Below, in pieces: positions 18,018 through 27,488 of a stretch of DNA of 43,080 nt. Both the position numbers and the translations under genes were made by a program. Numbering within the stretch: the stretch's first letter is position 1; every line of letters begins with the position of its first letter. The DNA is from Clostridia bacterium (lineage in GTDB: Bacteria > Bacillota > Clostridia > Oscillospirales > CAG-272), in assembly GCA_017558715.1 (NCBI GenBank), contig JAFYTT010000374.1:1-43080 (forward strand), read 5' to 3'. Under the pieces are notes generated by a model. That model searched no databases and was not told the origin of the DNA. It saw nothing but the letters and a program-made list of their open reading frames with translations.

Positions 18018-18854
18018 TTATGCGTTCAGGCAGGAACGGATCAGATCGCGTGCCTTTGCGATATCCTTGGTCTGCTGATCACCGGAGATCTCACGTTCGA
18101 TGATATACGGACCTTCGTAGCCGCAGTTCTTGAGCGCGGCAATGATACCGGGAACATTGGCACGACCGTCGCCCAGCGCACATTCATGACCGAGTTCACG
18201 TCCCGTCGTCGGATAGAAGCCGTCCTTGAAGTGGGTATTGCGGACGTACTTGCCGAAGACCTCAATCGCATCGACCGTATTTGCCTTGCCGTAGAGAATC
18301 AGATTCGCCGTATCGAGGTTGATGCCGAGGTTGCCCGTACCGACTTCTTCGATGTAACGAAGCATCGCAACAGGCGTTTCCTGCCCTGTTTCAAACAGGA
18401 AATACTGACCGTACTGTTTCAGTTCTTCTGCAATGTCGGAAATGGCATCCTTGATCGGCAGAAAATCCGGGCTGTTGGGATCCTCGGGCAAGAATCCGAC
18501 ATGCGTAATGACGTCGGTGACACCAAGCAGACGTGCAAATGCCGCTTCCGCCTTGATCTCCGCAATGCGCTTTTCGCGGTACTGTTCGGGAACGATACCG
18601 AGCGTCGTCGGTCCTTCATAGAAATTCCAGACCGCAGGAGCGCTCCAGCCTGCCCAGACAGCGGTAATGCGTATACCGTGTTTTTCAGCCGAAGCCTTCA
18701 CAAATTCTGCCGCTTCCTCTGTCATAACAGAACCGGGCCAGACATTGAGCTGGCAGGCATTGAGTTCCAGAGATGCCAAACGTGCAAAGTCCGCATCCAG
18801 CGCTTCGAGATTGCCGGAATAACCGATCAGCGCACCGATTTCATAGGTTTTCAT
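18018..18854 (-). CDS. sugar phosphate isomerase/epimerase family protein
   Basis: 278 aa. TIM barrel of the AP-endonuclease-2/xylose-isomerase-like group, with EIGALIGYSGN at the first strand, ITHVGFLPEDPN with a likely metal His, LFETGQE with a Glu ligand, NLGINLDTANL, RNTHFKDG with the His-Phe-Lys-Asp typical of this family, and YIIERE with the last Glu. The product probably interconverts a keto sugar or sugar-acid; the exact substrate cannot be read from sequence. ATCGGAGGAA lies 10 bases before the ATG. It heads the minus-strand unit and has its own near-consensus promoter. Confidence 0.85.
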   Translation of the reverse strand: MKTYEIGALIGYSGNLEALDADFARLASLELNACQLNVWPGSVMTEEAAEFVKASAEKHGIRITAVWAGWSAPAVWNFYEGPTTLGIVPEQYREKRIAEIKAEAAFARLLGVTDVITHVGFLPEDPNSPDFLPIKDAISDIAEELKQYGQYFLFETGQETPVAMLRYIEEVGTGNLGINLDTANLILYGKANTVDAIEVFGKYVRNTHFKDGFYPTTGRELGHECALGDGRANVPGIIAALKNCGYEGPYIIEREISGDQQTKDIAKARDLIRSCLNA

Positions 18855-18884
18855 AGTTGATTGTTCCTCCGATGGTAAAAAATA

Positions 18885-18939
18885 GGAATTGATCCGATGT
18901 ACATTCATTATATCATGAACGTCTGCATCTGTCAATTCC
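18885..18939. repeat. inverted repeats around the isomerase promoter
   Basis: GGAATTGA (18885-18892) and TCAATTCC (18932-18939) are exact inverted copies flanking the promoter. An inner, imperfect pair (TTCAT/ATGAA) covers the -10 box. Possible operator sites. Confidence 0.4.
18907..18935 (-). promoter_or_regulatory. sigma-A promoter of the isomerase-sialidase cluster
   Basis: Minus strand TTGACA (18930-18935) and TATAAT (18907-18912), 17-base spacer, both perfect hexamers. Confidence 0.88.
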
Positions 18940-18947
18940 TTTTTTGA

Positions 18948-20885
18948 TTATTCATTTCCGGTCAGAATCACGGCAGAATCCGGTTTGACGATAGCATCGC
19001 CGCGGTATTCCGTTCCTGTCAGAAGATCGGTATAGCTTCCCGCAATCCGATAGGCATTGTCCGAGCGGTTGACGCAAATACGAAGGGTGTCATCCCCGTC
19101 GCCGCGCGTAAAGTCAAACACACCGTCCCCGGCATGCAGAATCCGCGTAACACCCTCTGCAAAAACAGGATGGGTACGGCGAATGTCCGACAGTTTGCGA
19201 TAATGCGCAAGCAGCGTTTCGTCTTCCCGTCCCCACGGATACGGACGGCGGTTGAGCGGATCGCGGTATCCTTCTATCCCGATCTCATCACCGTAATAGA
19301 TACACGGGATACCGGGTAAGGTAAACTGCAGTACCGACGCAAGTCCGACAAGGACACGGCCGCGCGCTTTTTCCTCTTCTGTCATACGGATCAGCGCAAG
19401 TGCATCGTTGTCAAGATCGCCCATCGGTTTTGCTGCCAGCGCACTGATGATGCGTTCCGTATCATGCGTTCCGAGCAGATTCATTAAAAGATGCGTACAG
19501 CCGTCGGGGTAATGTCCGAGTACCATCCGTACTGCATGCTCCAGCGCTCCGACGTTCCCGTCTCGGACAAAGGACAGAATCGCATCCCGGAACGGATAGT
19601 TCATGACGGAGTCGAGCTGCCGTCCGCGGAAATAACGGCGTCTGCGGTCATACGCGATCTTGTTGGACGCATCCTCCCAAACCTCACCGTAAATCACGGC
19701 ATCGGGATTCTCTGCCTTCACGCGCGTGCGCAGATCATCAAGGAAGCGGTTATCAAGCTCATCCGCAACGTCAAGCCGCCAGCCGGATACGCCGCAGGAC
19801 ATCCACTTATGAAGAATTCCATGCTCGCCGCAGATGTAATCTCTGAAATCGGGATTGCCCGAATACAGCGCCGGCAGAACCTTCACACCCCACCAGGAGT
19901 CATAGTCATCGGGATATTCGCGGAAGCGGTACCAGTCAAAATACGGCGATTCCTTGGACTGATACGCGCCGATGGAATCGTATTTTCCGTATCGGTTGAA
20001 ATAACGGCTGTCATCGCCCGTGTGATTGAAGACACCGTCGCAGATGACGCGGATGCCGTATTTCTTTGCCTCCGACAGCAGGTTCACGAATGCCTCGTCA
20101 CCGCCAAAGGACGGATCGACCGTCTCATAATCTCCCGTATCGTATTTGTGGTTGGTATACGCGCGGAAAATCGGAGACAGATACAGAATCGTTACACCGA
20201 GCGACTGTAAATACGGCAGTTTTTCCGCCACGCCCCACAGATTGCCGCCGAAAAACTCGTTGTTCTCGACCTGACCGCCGGGGTATTTTGCATGCTGGGG
20301 AATCCCGTGATACCAGTCATCATTGTATTCGGCATCCTCGCGGCGCGGCATATCGGGATGGGCCTCACTCTTTGCAAAGCGGTCGACAAACACATGGTAC
20401 ATAATGCCGCCGTACCATGATTTCGGGGTCTCATATCCGTCCTCGGTCACCGTCCATTGAAACGCATGAACATTTTCATCCTTCCATTTATAAACCGCAC
20501 CGAAATCGTTTTCTTCCTTTGCGTAAATCAGATGCCCAAAACGGGTATCAAATTCAAAGCGGAAGTAGAACAGTCCGCTCTCCTCACCATCTGCACAGAC
20601 CTGACTGCCGCTGACCGTGACCGACCACACGCTGTCATCGCCCTCTGTCATTTCCAGCCACAGTACCGCTCCGTCATCATCACGATACAAACGCATTCTG
20701 CCGCCCAGCACTTCCCATTCACGCGGAATCGGCACAGAAAATGTCAGGGTTTCACCGAAGCGGCTGACGGTATGGGAAAGAACCGTTCCGTCTTCCCGGG
20801 TTACTGTCATCGGGTAAGGATTTGTTTTTTCGATAGGAAAAACCGGATGATATCCGGTTTCTCCTGTATGATTCATTTCATTCAT
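18948..20885 (-). CDS. GH13 alpha-glycosidase (neopullulanase/cyclomaltodextrinase-like)
   Basis: 645 aa, cytosolic. An N-terminal beta-domain (about 1-150, CBM34-like position) precedes a GH13 barrel: DGVFNHTGD (region I with the conserved Asp/His), GWRLDVADE (nucleophile Asp), YGEVWED (acid/base Glu), LLGTHDTERI (transition-state Asp), and GIPCIYYGDEIG near the end. This set is intact and matches the maltogenic amylase/neopullulanase subgroup that hydrolyses maltodextrins. It follows glgP by only 9 bases and has no strong ribosome binding site, so coupled translation is likely. It probably processes the oligosaccharides left by phosphorolysis of glycogen or imported dextrins. Confidence 0.93.
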   Translation of the reverse strand: MNEMNHTGETGYHPVFPIEKTNPYPMTVTREDGTVLSHTVSRFGETLTFSVPIPREWEVLGGRMRLYRDDDGAVLWLEMTEGDDSVWSVTVSGSQVCADGEESGLFYFRFEFDTRFGHLIYAKEENDFGAVYKWKDENVHAFQWTVTEDGYETPKSWYGGIMYHVFVDRFAKSEAHPDMPRREDAEYNDDWYHGIPQHAKYPGGQVENNEFFGGNLWGVAEKLPYLQSLGVTILYLSPIFRAYTNHKYDTGDYETVDPSFGGDEAFVNLLSEAKKYGIRVICDGVFNHTGDDSRYFNRYGKYDSIGAYQSKESPYFDWYRFREYPDDYDSWWGVKVLPALYSGNPDFRDYICGEHGILHKWMSCGVSGWRLDVADELDNRFLDDLRTRVKAENPDAVIYGEVWEDASNKIAYDRRRRYFRGRQLDSVMNYPFRDAILSFVRDGNVGALEHAVRMVLGHYPDGCTHLLMNLLGTHDTERIISALAAKPMGDLDNDALALIRMTEEEKARGRVLVGLASVLQFTLPGIPCIYYGDEIGIEGYRDPLNRRPYPWGREDETLLAHYRKLSDIRRTHPVFAEGVTRILHAGDGVFDFTRGDGDDTLRICVNRSDNAYRIAGSYTDLLTGTEYRGDAIVKPDSAVILTGNE

Positions 20886-20894
20886 GCCAAAGAA

Positions 20895-23354
20895 TTATTT
20901 CTTTCTGGTCTTGGTTGTCTTTGTGACGGGTGCTGTGATGGGTGTCATATGCCAGATGTTCTTTGCATATTCACTGATCGCACGGTCTGCCGCAAAGATA
21001 CCTGCGGACGCCGTGTTGACCAGCGACATCTTCGCCCACTTGTCTCGGTTGTTAAAATCAACCGTCATGCGGTCATGCGCACGGCAGTAGGACTCAAAGT
21101 CCGCCAGACACATATACGGGTCAGCGATACCGCGTCCGATGACAAGGTAATCGACGAAATCGCGGTAGGAGTTGCCGTTGAAGCCGAAGGTGAAGGAATC
21201 GACCGTTCTCTTAAGCTTGTCGTTGGCAACATAATAGGTAGCCGCGTTGTAACCGTGACGCCACAGATCCTCGACTTCCGGCGTGGTCAGACCAAACAGG
21301 TACATGTTGTCGTCCCCAACAGCCTCATGGATTTCGACATTCGCACCGTCCAGCGTACCGATGGTAACAGCACCGTTGATCATCAGCTTCATACAGCCGG
21401 TACCGGATGCTTCCTTACCTGCAAGTGAAATCTGCTCGGAAATATCTGCCGAGGGAATCAGCACTTCTGCCATGGAGACGTTGTAGTCTTCCATGAAAAC
21501 AACGCGCAGCTTTTCGCGGATACGAGGATCACGCTCGATTTCAGCCTGCAGATCGCAGATCATCTTGATGATGCGCTTTGCCATATCATAACCTGGTGCT
21601 GCCTTTGCACCGAAAATGAAGGTCTGGGGCGTGATATCGAGATTCGGATTTTCGCGCAGCTCGTTGTAAAGGCTCACAATGCGCAGGGCATTCAGCAGCT
21701 GGCGCTTGTATTCATGCAGACGCTTGACCTGCACGTCGAAAATGGAATCGGGGTTGAGCGCAATGCCGGTCTTGGATGCGACATAGTTGGAGAAGCGAAC
21801 CTTGTTCTCACGCTTGATCGCAAGGATCTGATCAAGAACCTTCTGATCGTCCTTGTATTCGAGCAGTCTCGACAGCGTTTCGGGCTGCTTTTTGTAATCG
21901 GTACCGATCAGGTTATCCAGCAGACCCGTCAGGCCGGGGTTGGAGTAGCACAGCCATCTGCGGTGTGCAATACCGTTGGTGACGTTGGTGAACTTGCCGG
22001 GCGTGTACTTGTAGTAGTCATGGAAGACGGTCTTTGTCAGAATATCGGAGTGGAGCTTCGATACACCGTTGACCGTGTGAGAACCGGCAACGCACATATT
22101 TGCCATACGTACAGAGCCGTAGCCGATGATCGCCATGCGGGAGATACGATCCCAGTCACCGGGATAGCACTTCCAGAGGTCTTCGCACAGACGGCGGTTG
22201 ATCTCACGGACGATGGTATGGATACGCGGCAGCTTGAGCGCAAACAGGTCTTCGTTCCATGTTTCAAGCGCTTCGGGCATGACGGTATGGTTGGTGTAGG
22301 AAACGGTACGGGTAACAACATCCCATGCCTGTTCCCAGTTGTAGCTATGGACATCCATCAGCTGACGCATCAGTTCCGGAATCACGAGTGCCGGGTGCGT
22401 ATCGTTAACGTGGATAGCAACCTTGTCTGCAAAATTCCACAGCGAGCCGTAACGGCGCAGATGGTCGGAAATGATCGACTGCAGAGATGCGGAAACGAGG
22501 AAATACTGCTGGGAAAGGCGGAGCAGCTTACCCTCGGTATGGTTGTCGGACGGATACAGAACCTTGGTCAGAATTTCCGCATTGGTGTTCTGCTCCATTG
22601 CCTGCAGATAAGCACCCTGCGAGAACAGGTTCATGTTGAACATCGAGGTGGTCTTTGCCTTCCACAGACGCAGAACGTTGACAGCCTCACAGTCGGCACC
22701 GGAAATCATGATATCATAAGGAACAGCCTGGATTTCTTCATAGTTGTCATGAACGATGTCACACTTGCCGTCCTTCCAGGTTTCCTTGATGTGACCGCCG
22801 AAACGGACAGTGCACGCCTTATCGGTTCTGGGAACGAGCACAACATCACCGCCGGGCAGCCAGTTGTCGGGCAGCTCAATCTGCTGACCGTCGACAAGCT
22901 TCTGCTTGAACAGACCGTATTCGTACAGCAGCGAAAAACCGGTTGCGGGATAGTTGAGCGTGGTAGCCGCGTCCATATAGCATGCGGCAAGGCGACCGAG
23001 ACCGCCGTTGCCAAGACCCGGATCGGGTTCACGTTCGTATACGGATTCGAGCGAAAAACCGAGCTCGGACAGAACATCGCGATAGATTTCTGTGAGACCA
23101 AGATTACCGAGGTTATTCTTCAGCGAACGGCCGATGAGGAATTCCATGCACATATAGTACAGGGTCTTGCCGGACTGACGCTTGACTTCTTCTTTATATT
23201 CAGAGCGCTTCTGGGACAGAATGTCCTTGACGCACATCATCACGGCGCGGTAAATCTGATCTTCATTGGCTTCTGCCATGGTAACGCCGAAATAGCGGGA
23301 AAGCTTGGTTGAAAGCGCTTCCCTAACGGATTCTTTGGTGAATTTCTGATTCAT
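20895..23354 (-). CDS. glgP: glycogen/maltodextrin phosphorylase
   Basis: 819 aa, PLP-dependent GT35 enzyme that releases glucose 1-phosphate from alpha-1,4-glucan ends. Visible: YYMCMEFLIGRSLKNNLGNLG, DPGLGNGGLGRLAACYMD, HVNDTHPALVIPELMR, FDVQVKRLHEYKRQLLNALR, and near the C-terminus SLAGKEASGTGCMKLMINGA with the PLP-binding Lys and TIGTLDGANVEI. Length is normal for the bacterial family. The start is chosen at MNQKFTKES, behind AAAAGGAAG; the frame extends upstream through the promoter. It heads a two-gene unit with the GH13 enzyme, separate from glgBCDA, so breakdown can be controlled independently of synthesis. Confidence 0.97.
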   Translation of the reverse strand: MNQKFTKESVREALSTKLSRYFGVTMAEANEDQIYRAVMMCVKDILSQKRSEYKEEVKRQSGKTLYYMCMEFLIGRSLKNNLGNLGLTEIYRDVLSELGFSLESVYEREPDPGLGNGGLGRLAACYMDAATTLNYPATGFSLLYEYGLFKQKLVDGQQIELPDNWLPGGDVVLVPRTDKACTVRFGGHIKETWKDGKCDIVHDNYEEIQAVPYDIMISGADCEAVNVLRLWKAKTTSMFNMNLFSQGAYLQAMEQNTNAEILTKVLYPSDNHTEGKLLRLSQQYFLVSASLQSIISDHLRRYGSLWNFADKVAIHVNDTHPALVIPELMRQLMDVHSYNWEQAWDVVTRTVSYTNHTVMPEALETWNEDLFALKLPRIHTIVREINRRLCEDLWKCYPGDWDRISRMAIIGYGSVRMANMCVAGSHTVNGVSKLHSDILTKTVFHDYYKYTPGKFTNVTNGIAHRRWLCYSNPGLTGLLDNLIGTDYKKQPETLSRLLEYKDDQKVLDQILAIKRENKVRFSNYVASKTGIALNPDSIFDVQVKRLHEYKRQLLNALRIVSLYNELRENPNLDITPQTFIFGAKAAPGYDMAKRIIKMICDLQAEIERDPRIREKLRVVFMEDYNVSMAEVLIPSADISEQISLAGKEASGTGCMKLMINGAVTIGTLDGANVEIHEAVGDDNMYLFGLTTPEVEDLWRHGYNAATYYVANDKLKRTVDSFTFGFNGNSYRDFVDYLVIGRGIADPYMCLADFESYCRAHDRMTVDFNNRDKWAKMSLVNTASAGIFAADRAISEYAKNIWHMTPITAPVTKTTKTRKK

Positions 23355-23393
23355 GGATTCTCTTCCTTTTATCTGGTAATTTCGTACCCTAAT

Positions 23394-23422
23394 ATTATAC
23401 CACAAATTCACGGTACGGTCAA
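23394..23422 (-). promoter_or_regulatory. sigma-A promoter of glgP
   Basis: Minus strand TTGACC (23417-23422) and TATAAT (23394-23399), 17-base spacer. Short inverted arms CGTACC and GGTACG flank the -10 region. Confidence 0.85.
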
Positions 23423-23530
23423 GATGGTAATCGCCCATTTTTACATGTAATTTTGGGGATTTTTGCTATTTGGAAGAACTGGGAGTTGTTTTATCTCACA
23501 AAAATAGATAGGATTTGGTGAATGACACAA

Positions 23531-23567
23531 GAAAAACAGCGGCACACCCCAAAAGAGCATGCCGCCG
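23531..23567 (-). terminator. intrinsic terminator of glgBCDA
   Basis: Minus strand GCGGCA...TGCCGC stem, followed by TGTTTTTCTTG, 21 bases after the glgA stop. Confidence 0.75.
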
Positions 23568-23587
23568 CATAAGATATTCAATTCAAA

Positions 23588-25018
23588 TTACAGTGCATCG
23601 TACATATCAAGATACTTCTTTGCGGATACCGACCAGGAGAAGTCGACCTTCATCGCGTTTGCACGCAGGGTTTCCCACTGCTTTGCATCCCCGTACAGAT
23701 CAACCGCGCGAATGATCGCATCCAGCATATCGAGCGCATCATAGTTGCAGAATGTGATACCGTTGCCCTCGCCTGTGGTCTGGTCGTAGGGATGAATGGT
23801 ATCGTAAAGACCGCCGACTTCACGGACAATCGGCACCGTGCCGTAACGGGAAGCGATCATCTGTGCAAGACCGCACGGCTCGCTCTTGGACGGCATTAAG
23901 AAGATATCCGCACCGGCATAAATCTGCTTGGAAACGTCCTTGTTGTACGCCAGCAGAATCGAAACCTTTTCGGGATAACGCTTCTGCAGACCCTCAAAGA
24001 AGTTTTCCAGATCCGCCTCACCCGTACCAAGCAGAACAAACTGCACATCACGGACAAGCAGACGCTCAATGGCATACTTGACCAGATCAAAGCCCTTGTG
24101 AGAAGCCAGACGGGAAACCATCGCAATGACCGGCGTGGACGGGGATTCGGGAAGACCGAAGACCTTCTGCAGCTCTGCCTTGTTTGCAGCCTTGCCTTCC
24201 TCCACGGTATCAACCGTGAAGTTCTGCTTGATGACAGGATCGGTTTCGGCGTTGTAATAATCAACGTCAATACCGTTGACGATACCCATGACCTTGCCCG
24301 AGTACATACGCAGAATGTGCTGCAGACCCGATGCAAAATAATCCATCTGGATTTCCTCGGCATAACGGGAAGAAACAGTAGACAGTCTGTCACAGCAGAC
24401 GATCGCGCCCTTGGTGAGATTGATCATGCCGTTGTATTCAACGATGGAATGTTCGTAATCGGAAAGTCCGAAGACATCACCGAGAATGGACATATCGTAA
24501 ATGCCCTGATAGTCGATGTTGTGGATGGTATAAACGGTCTTGATGCCGCGGTATTCCTGCATCCAGTTGTACTTGGTGCGCAGATAGATGATGGACAGCG
24601 CACTCTGCCAGTCGTGGGCATGGAGGACATCCGGGAAGAAACCGATCTTCGGCATCATTTCCATGACTGCCATGCAGAAGAATGCAAAGCGTTCGCCGTC
24701 ATCGAAGTTGCCGTACAGATTGCCGCGGGAGAAGTAATACTGGTTGTCAATGAAGTAATACGTAACATCATTCAGCTCATAGCTGTACAGACCGCAGTAC
24801 TGATTTCTCCAGGACAGCTGGACGTAGTATTCGGTGACCTTTTCCATCTTGTCGCGGTATTTTTCGGAAATGGACTGGTACAGAGGGAGCACGACACGGA
24901 TATCGAGGTCATCACCCTGATCGCGCTTGAGCGCTGCGGGCAGAGAACCGAGAACGTCCGCAAGACCGCCTGTGGATGCAAACGGCAGTGCTTCCGCACC
25001 GACAAATAATAATTTCAT
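23588..25018 (-). CDS. glgA: glycogen synthase (ADP-glucose)
   Basis: 476 aa, GT5 family, GT-B fold; adds glucose from ADP-glucose to the non-reducing ends of glycogen. Visible: N-terminal EALPFASTGGLADVLGSLP, HDWQSAL, TIHNIDYQG, GIVNGIDVDYYN, VIAMVSRLASHKGFDLV with the conserved Arg and Lys, LGTGEADLE, and PSKSEPCGLAQMIASRYG with the GT-B Glu. One oddity: the KTGGL motif of E. coli GlgA (Lys15, ADP-glucose contact) reads STGGL here. AAAGGAGAA precedes the ATG. Last gene of glgBCDA and followed by a terminator. Confidence 0.96.
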   Translation of the reverse strand: MKLLFVGAEALPFASTGGLADVLGSLPAALKRDQGDDLDIRVVLPLYQSISEKYRDKMEKVTEYYVQLSWRNQYCGLYSYELNDVTYYFIDNQYYFSRGNLYGNFDDGERFAFFCMAVMEMMPKIGFFPDVLHAHDWQSALSIIYLRTKYNWMQEYRGIKTVYTIHNIDYQGIYDMSILGDVFGLSDYEHSIVEYNGMINLTKGAIVCCDRLSTVSSRYAEEIQMDYFASGLQHILRMYSGKVMGIVNGIDVDYYNAETDPVIKQNFTVDTVEEGKAANKAELQKVFGLPESPSTPVIAMVSRLASHKGFDLVKYAIERLLVRDVQFVLLGTGEADLENFFEGLQKRYPEKVSILLAYNKDVSKQIYAGADIFLMPSKSEPCGLAQMIASRYGTVPIVREVGGLYDTIHPYDQTTGEGNGITFCNYDALDMLDAIIRAVDLYGDAKQWETLRANAMKVDFSWSVSAKKYLDMYDAL

Positions 25019-25056
25019 AAGGGATTCTCCTTTCGGATCGGATTATCGGAGAGCAA

Positions 25057-26187
25057 TTACAGCATCTGGTTCTTACCGATGAAATACGGCTTGGACGGAT
25101 GACCGGACAGGACATTGCCGTCGCGGATGACGGTATTCTTATCGGAAATGACACAGTTCATAAAGACATTTTCGCCGACAACGGTATCCTGATACAGAAT
25201 ACAGTTCTTGACAACAGCACCGCGTCCGATCTTGACACCGCGGAACAGGATGCAGTTTTCAACGGTACCGTCGATGGTACAGCCGTCTGCAATCAGAGAG
25301 TTCTTGACGACAGAGGAATCGGTATAACGGGTGGGCGCAGAGTTGCGGACCTTGGTCAGAACAGGACGTCTGTCGATACCGAACAGTGCGGAGCGGAATG
25401 CGGTATTGGTAATCAGCTCCATGCTGGTTGCAAAGTAGTCTTCCAGCGAGGAAATGGTCGCAAATGCACCGTCGTAACGGTAAACGCGGTAAACACGCTC
25501 ATCCTTGTTGCGCATCATGATATCGCGGGTCAGGCTGGTAAAGCCGTGTGCGATGGATTCCTGAACAAAGCTCTGCAGATACTTGGTGTTGACAACGATG
25601 ATGTTCAGCGCAACATCGTGTTCACCTTCCGCATACTTGGGGTTCATCGCCATATCGACAATACGACCGTTCTCGTCTGCGTCAATGATGGTTGCGGTTT
25701 CGCTGATGGCACCGTTCAGTGTCATGCGCTTGGTCATCATCGTGATGTCGGCATTGTTTGCAATGTGATCACGGAGCAGGTCTTCGAGATCGATGTTGCA
25801 GATGCCGTCACAGTCTGCCATAATGACATAATCTTCCTTGATGTGGTTCAGGCTTGCCGCGATGCCCATCAGGGATTCCAGACGGGAGTGACCGCCGACC
25901 TGATAGTTCTGGCTTGCACGCATATTGGGCGGGAGGATCTTGATACCGCCGGAGCGTCTTGCCAGATCCCAGTCCTTACCGGAACCGATGTGATCCATCA
26001 GAGACTGGTAGTTGTACTGCGTGACAACGCGGATATCGGTGATACCGGAGTTGACCATATTGGACAGCGTAAAGTCGATCAGGCGGTATCTGCATCCGAA
26101 CGGAACAGAGCCGACGGTACGGCTGCGGGTCAGTTCGGGAATGTTTCTTTCATGGAGATTGGCAAAGATAATACCGATTGCGTTCAT
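25057..26187 (-). CDS. glgD: glucose-1-phosphate adenylyltransferase subunit GlgD
   Basis: 376 aa. GlgC-related subunit of ADP-glucose pyrophosphorylase, in Firmicutes paired with GlgC and mainly stimulatory. It starts [13 protein letters not shown] and has [15 protein letters not shown] as in GlgC, but the N-terminal nucleotide-binding GGxGxRL loop is missing and the SGDHIYKMD metal/substrate site of GlgC is replaced by [11 protein letters not shown], consistent with weak or no own catalysis. The C-terminus is a left-handed beta-helix. Its ATG overlaps the glgC stop by four bases (ATGA), and GAAGGAGG lies upstream inside glgC, so the two subunits are translated together. Confidence 0.96.
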   Translation of the reverse strand: MNAIGIIFANLHERNIPELTRSRTVGSVPFGCRYRLIDFTLSNMVNSGITDIRVVTQYNYQSLMDHIGSGKDWDLARRSGGIKILPPNMRASQNYQVGGHSRLESLMGIAASLNHIKEDYVIMADCDGICNIDLEDLLRDHIANNADITMMTKRMTLNGAISETATIIDADENGRIVDMAMNPKYAEGEHDVALNIIVVNTKYLQSFVQESIAHGFTSLTRDIMMRNKDERVYRVYRYDGAFATISSLEDYFATSMELITNTAFRSALFGIDRRPVLTKVRNSAPTRYTDSSVVKNSLIADGCTIDGTVENCILFRGVKIGRGAVVKNCILYQDTVVGENVFMNCVISDKNTVIRDGNVLSGHPSKPYFIGKNQML

Positions 26188-27401
26188 GCGATATTACCTC
26201 CTTCCTTGAGTTGGGAAAGTTTGGCTTCGTTGACCATGTCTCCGGCAGCAATTGTCATGCCTGCGGGAACTGTCAGCTTGGTACCGATGACGCAGATCTT
26301 TTCTTCGTCATTCTTGGCACCGACGACCGCACCAGCGCTGATGACGGTATCCGCGTCAACGATGGAATATTCGACTCTGGCACCGGCTTCGATTCTGGTA
26401 CCGCTCATAATGACGGAATCACGGACAACCGCACCGGGAGCGACATAAACGCCGTCAAAAAGCACAGAGTTTTCAACACAGCCGTAAATTTCGCAGCCTT
26501 CGCTCATCATCGAGCCGTGAATCTTGGCATCCTCACCGATAAACTGCGGCGGGCGTGCGGAGGTACGGGAGAAGATTCTCCAGTTCTTGTCGTAAAGATC
26601 GAATTCGGGCTTTTCGCCGAGCAGATCCATATTAGCTTCCCACAGAGATGCAATCGTTCCGACGTCCTTCCAATAACCGGAGAAGGGATATGCATACATG
26701 GACTTGCCGTCACCCAGCATCTTCGGGATGATATTCTTACCGAAGTCCTTGGAGGAATTCGGGTCGTTTTCGTCGGCAATCAGATATTCTCGGAGCAGTT
26801 TTGCATTGAAGATGTAAATACCCATCGATGCCTTGGTGGACTTGGGCTGCTTGGGCTTTTCTTCAAACTCGAAGATCTTGCCGTTTTCGTCCGCATTCAT
26901 AATACCGAAACGGGAAGCCTCGGACAGCGGAACCTCCAGAACAGAAATCGTACAGTCGGCGTTCATCTTCTTATGATAATCGAGCATTGCCGCATAGTCC
27001 ATCTTATAGATGTGGTCACCGGAGAGGATGAGCACATAGTCGGGATCATAGCGGTCGATGAAGTTGAGGTTCTGGTAAATGGCGTTTGCCGTGCCGGAAT
27101 ACCAGTCAGCGCCGTTCTTGCCCTGGTACGGCGGAAGCACCATAACACCGCCGCGGCTGCGGTCAAGGTCCCACGGCTGACCGTTGCCGATGTACTCGTT
27201 GAGTACAAGCGGCTGATACTGCGTCAGAACACCAACGGTGTCGAGACCGGAATTGATGCAGTTGGAGAGCGGGAAGTCGATGATACGGTATTTACCGCCG
27301 AACTGGACAGCGGGTTTTGCCGTCGATTCTGTCAGTGTGTACAGTCTGCTGCCCTGTCCTCCCGCAAGCAGCATCACGACACATTCTTTCTTTTGGAACA
27401 T
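26184..27401 (-). CDS. glgC: glucose-1-phosphate adenylyltransferase catalytic subunit
   Basis: 405 aa. Makes ADP-glucose from glucose 1-phosphate and ATP, the committed step of glycogen synthesis. It carries [21 protein letters not shown] (nucleotide binding), [44 protein letters not shown] (catalytic Asp) and EFEEKPKQP, followed by a beta-helix C-terminal domain. The start is chosen at MFQKKECV, 10 bases after AAGGAGG; the frame reaches further upstream without support. GlgD overlaps its stop. It lies 87 bases after the branching-enzyme homologue, with no terminator between. Confidence 0.97.
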   Translation of the reverse strand: MFQKKECVVMLLAGGQGSRLYTLTESTAKPAVQFGGKYRIIDFPLSNCINSGLDTVGVLTQYQPLVLNEYIGNGQPWDLDRSRGGVMVLPPYQGKNGADWYSGTANAIYQNLNFIDRYDPDYVLILSGDHIYKMDYAAMLDYHKKMNADCTISVLEVPLSEASRFGIMNADENGKIFEFEEKPKQPKSTKASMGIYIFNAKLLREYLIADENDPNSSKDFGKNIIPKMLGDGKSMYAYPFSGYWKDVGTIASLWEANMDLLGEKPEFDLYDKNWRIFSRTSARPPQFIGEDAKIHGSMMSEGCEIYGCVENSVLFDGVYVAPGAVVRDSVIMSGTRIEAGARVEYSIVDADTVISAGAVVGAKNDEEKICVIGTKLTVPAGMTIAAGDMVNEAKLSQLKEGGNIA

Positions 27402-27488
27402 GATTACAATATTCCTCCTTCTATTTTTGTGTTCTGCCATGGGCACCATACACCAAAGCAAAACATACGGTACAATAATAATGTGGGA

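Noticed and set aside
21714-23312. 532-codon plus-strand open frame opposite glgP
   Set aside because: Antisense to glgP, whose motifs are complete; no promoter, ribosome binding site or recognisable domain.
25099-26448. Long plus-strand open frames opposite glgD and glgC
   Set aside because: Antisense to well-conserved genes and without family similarity.
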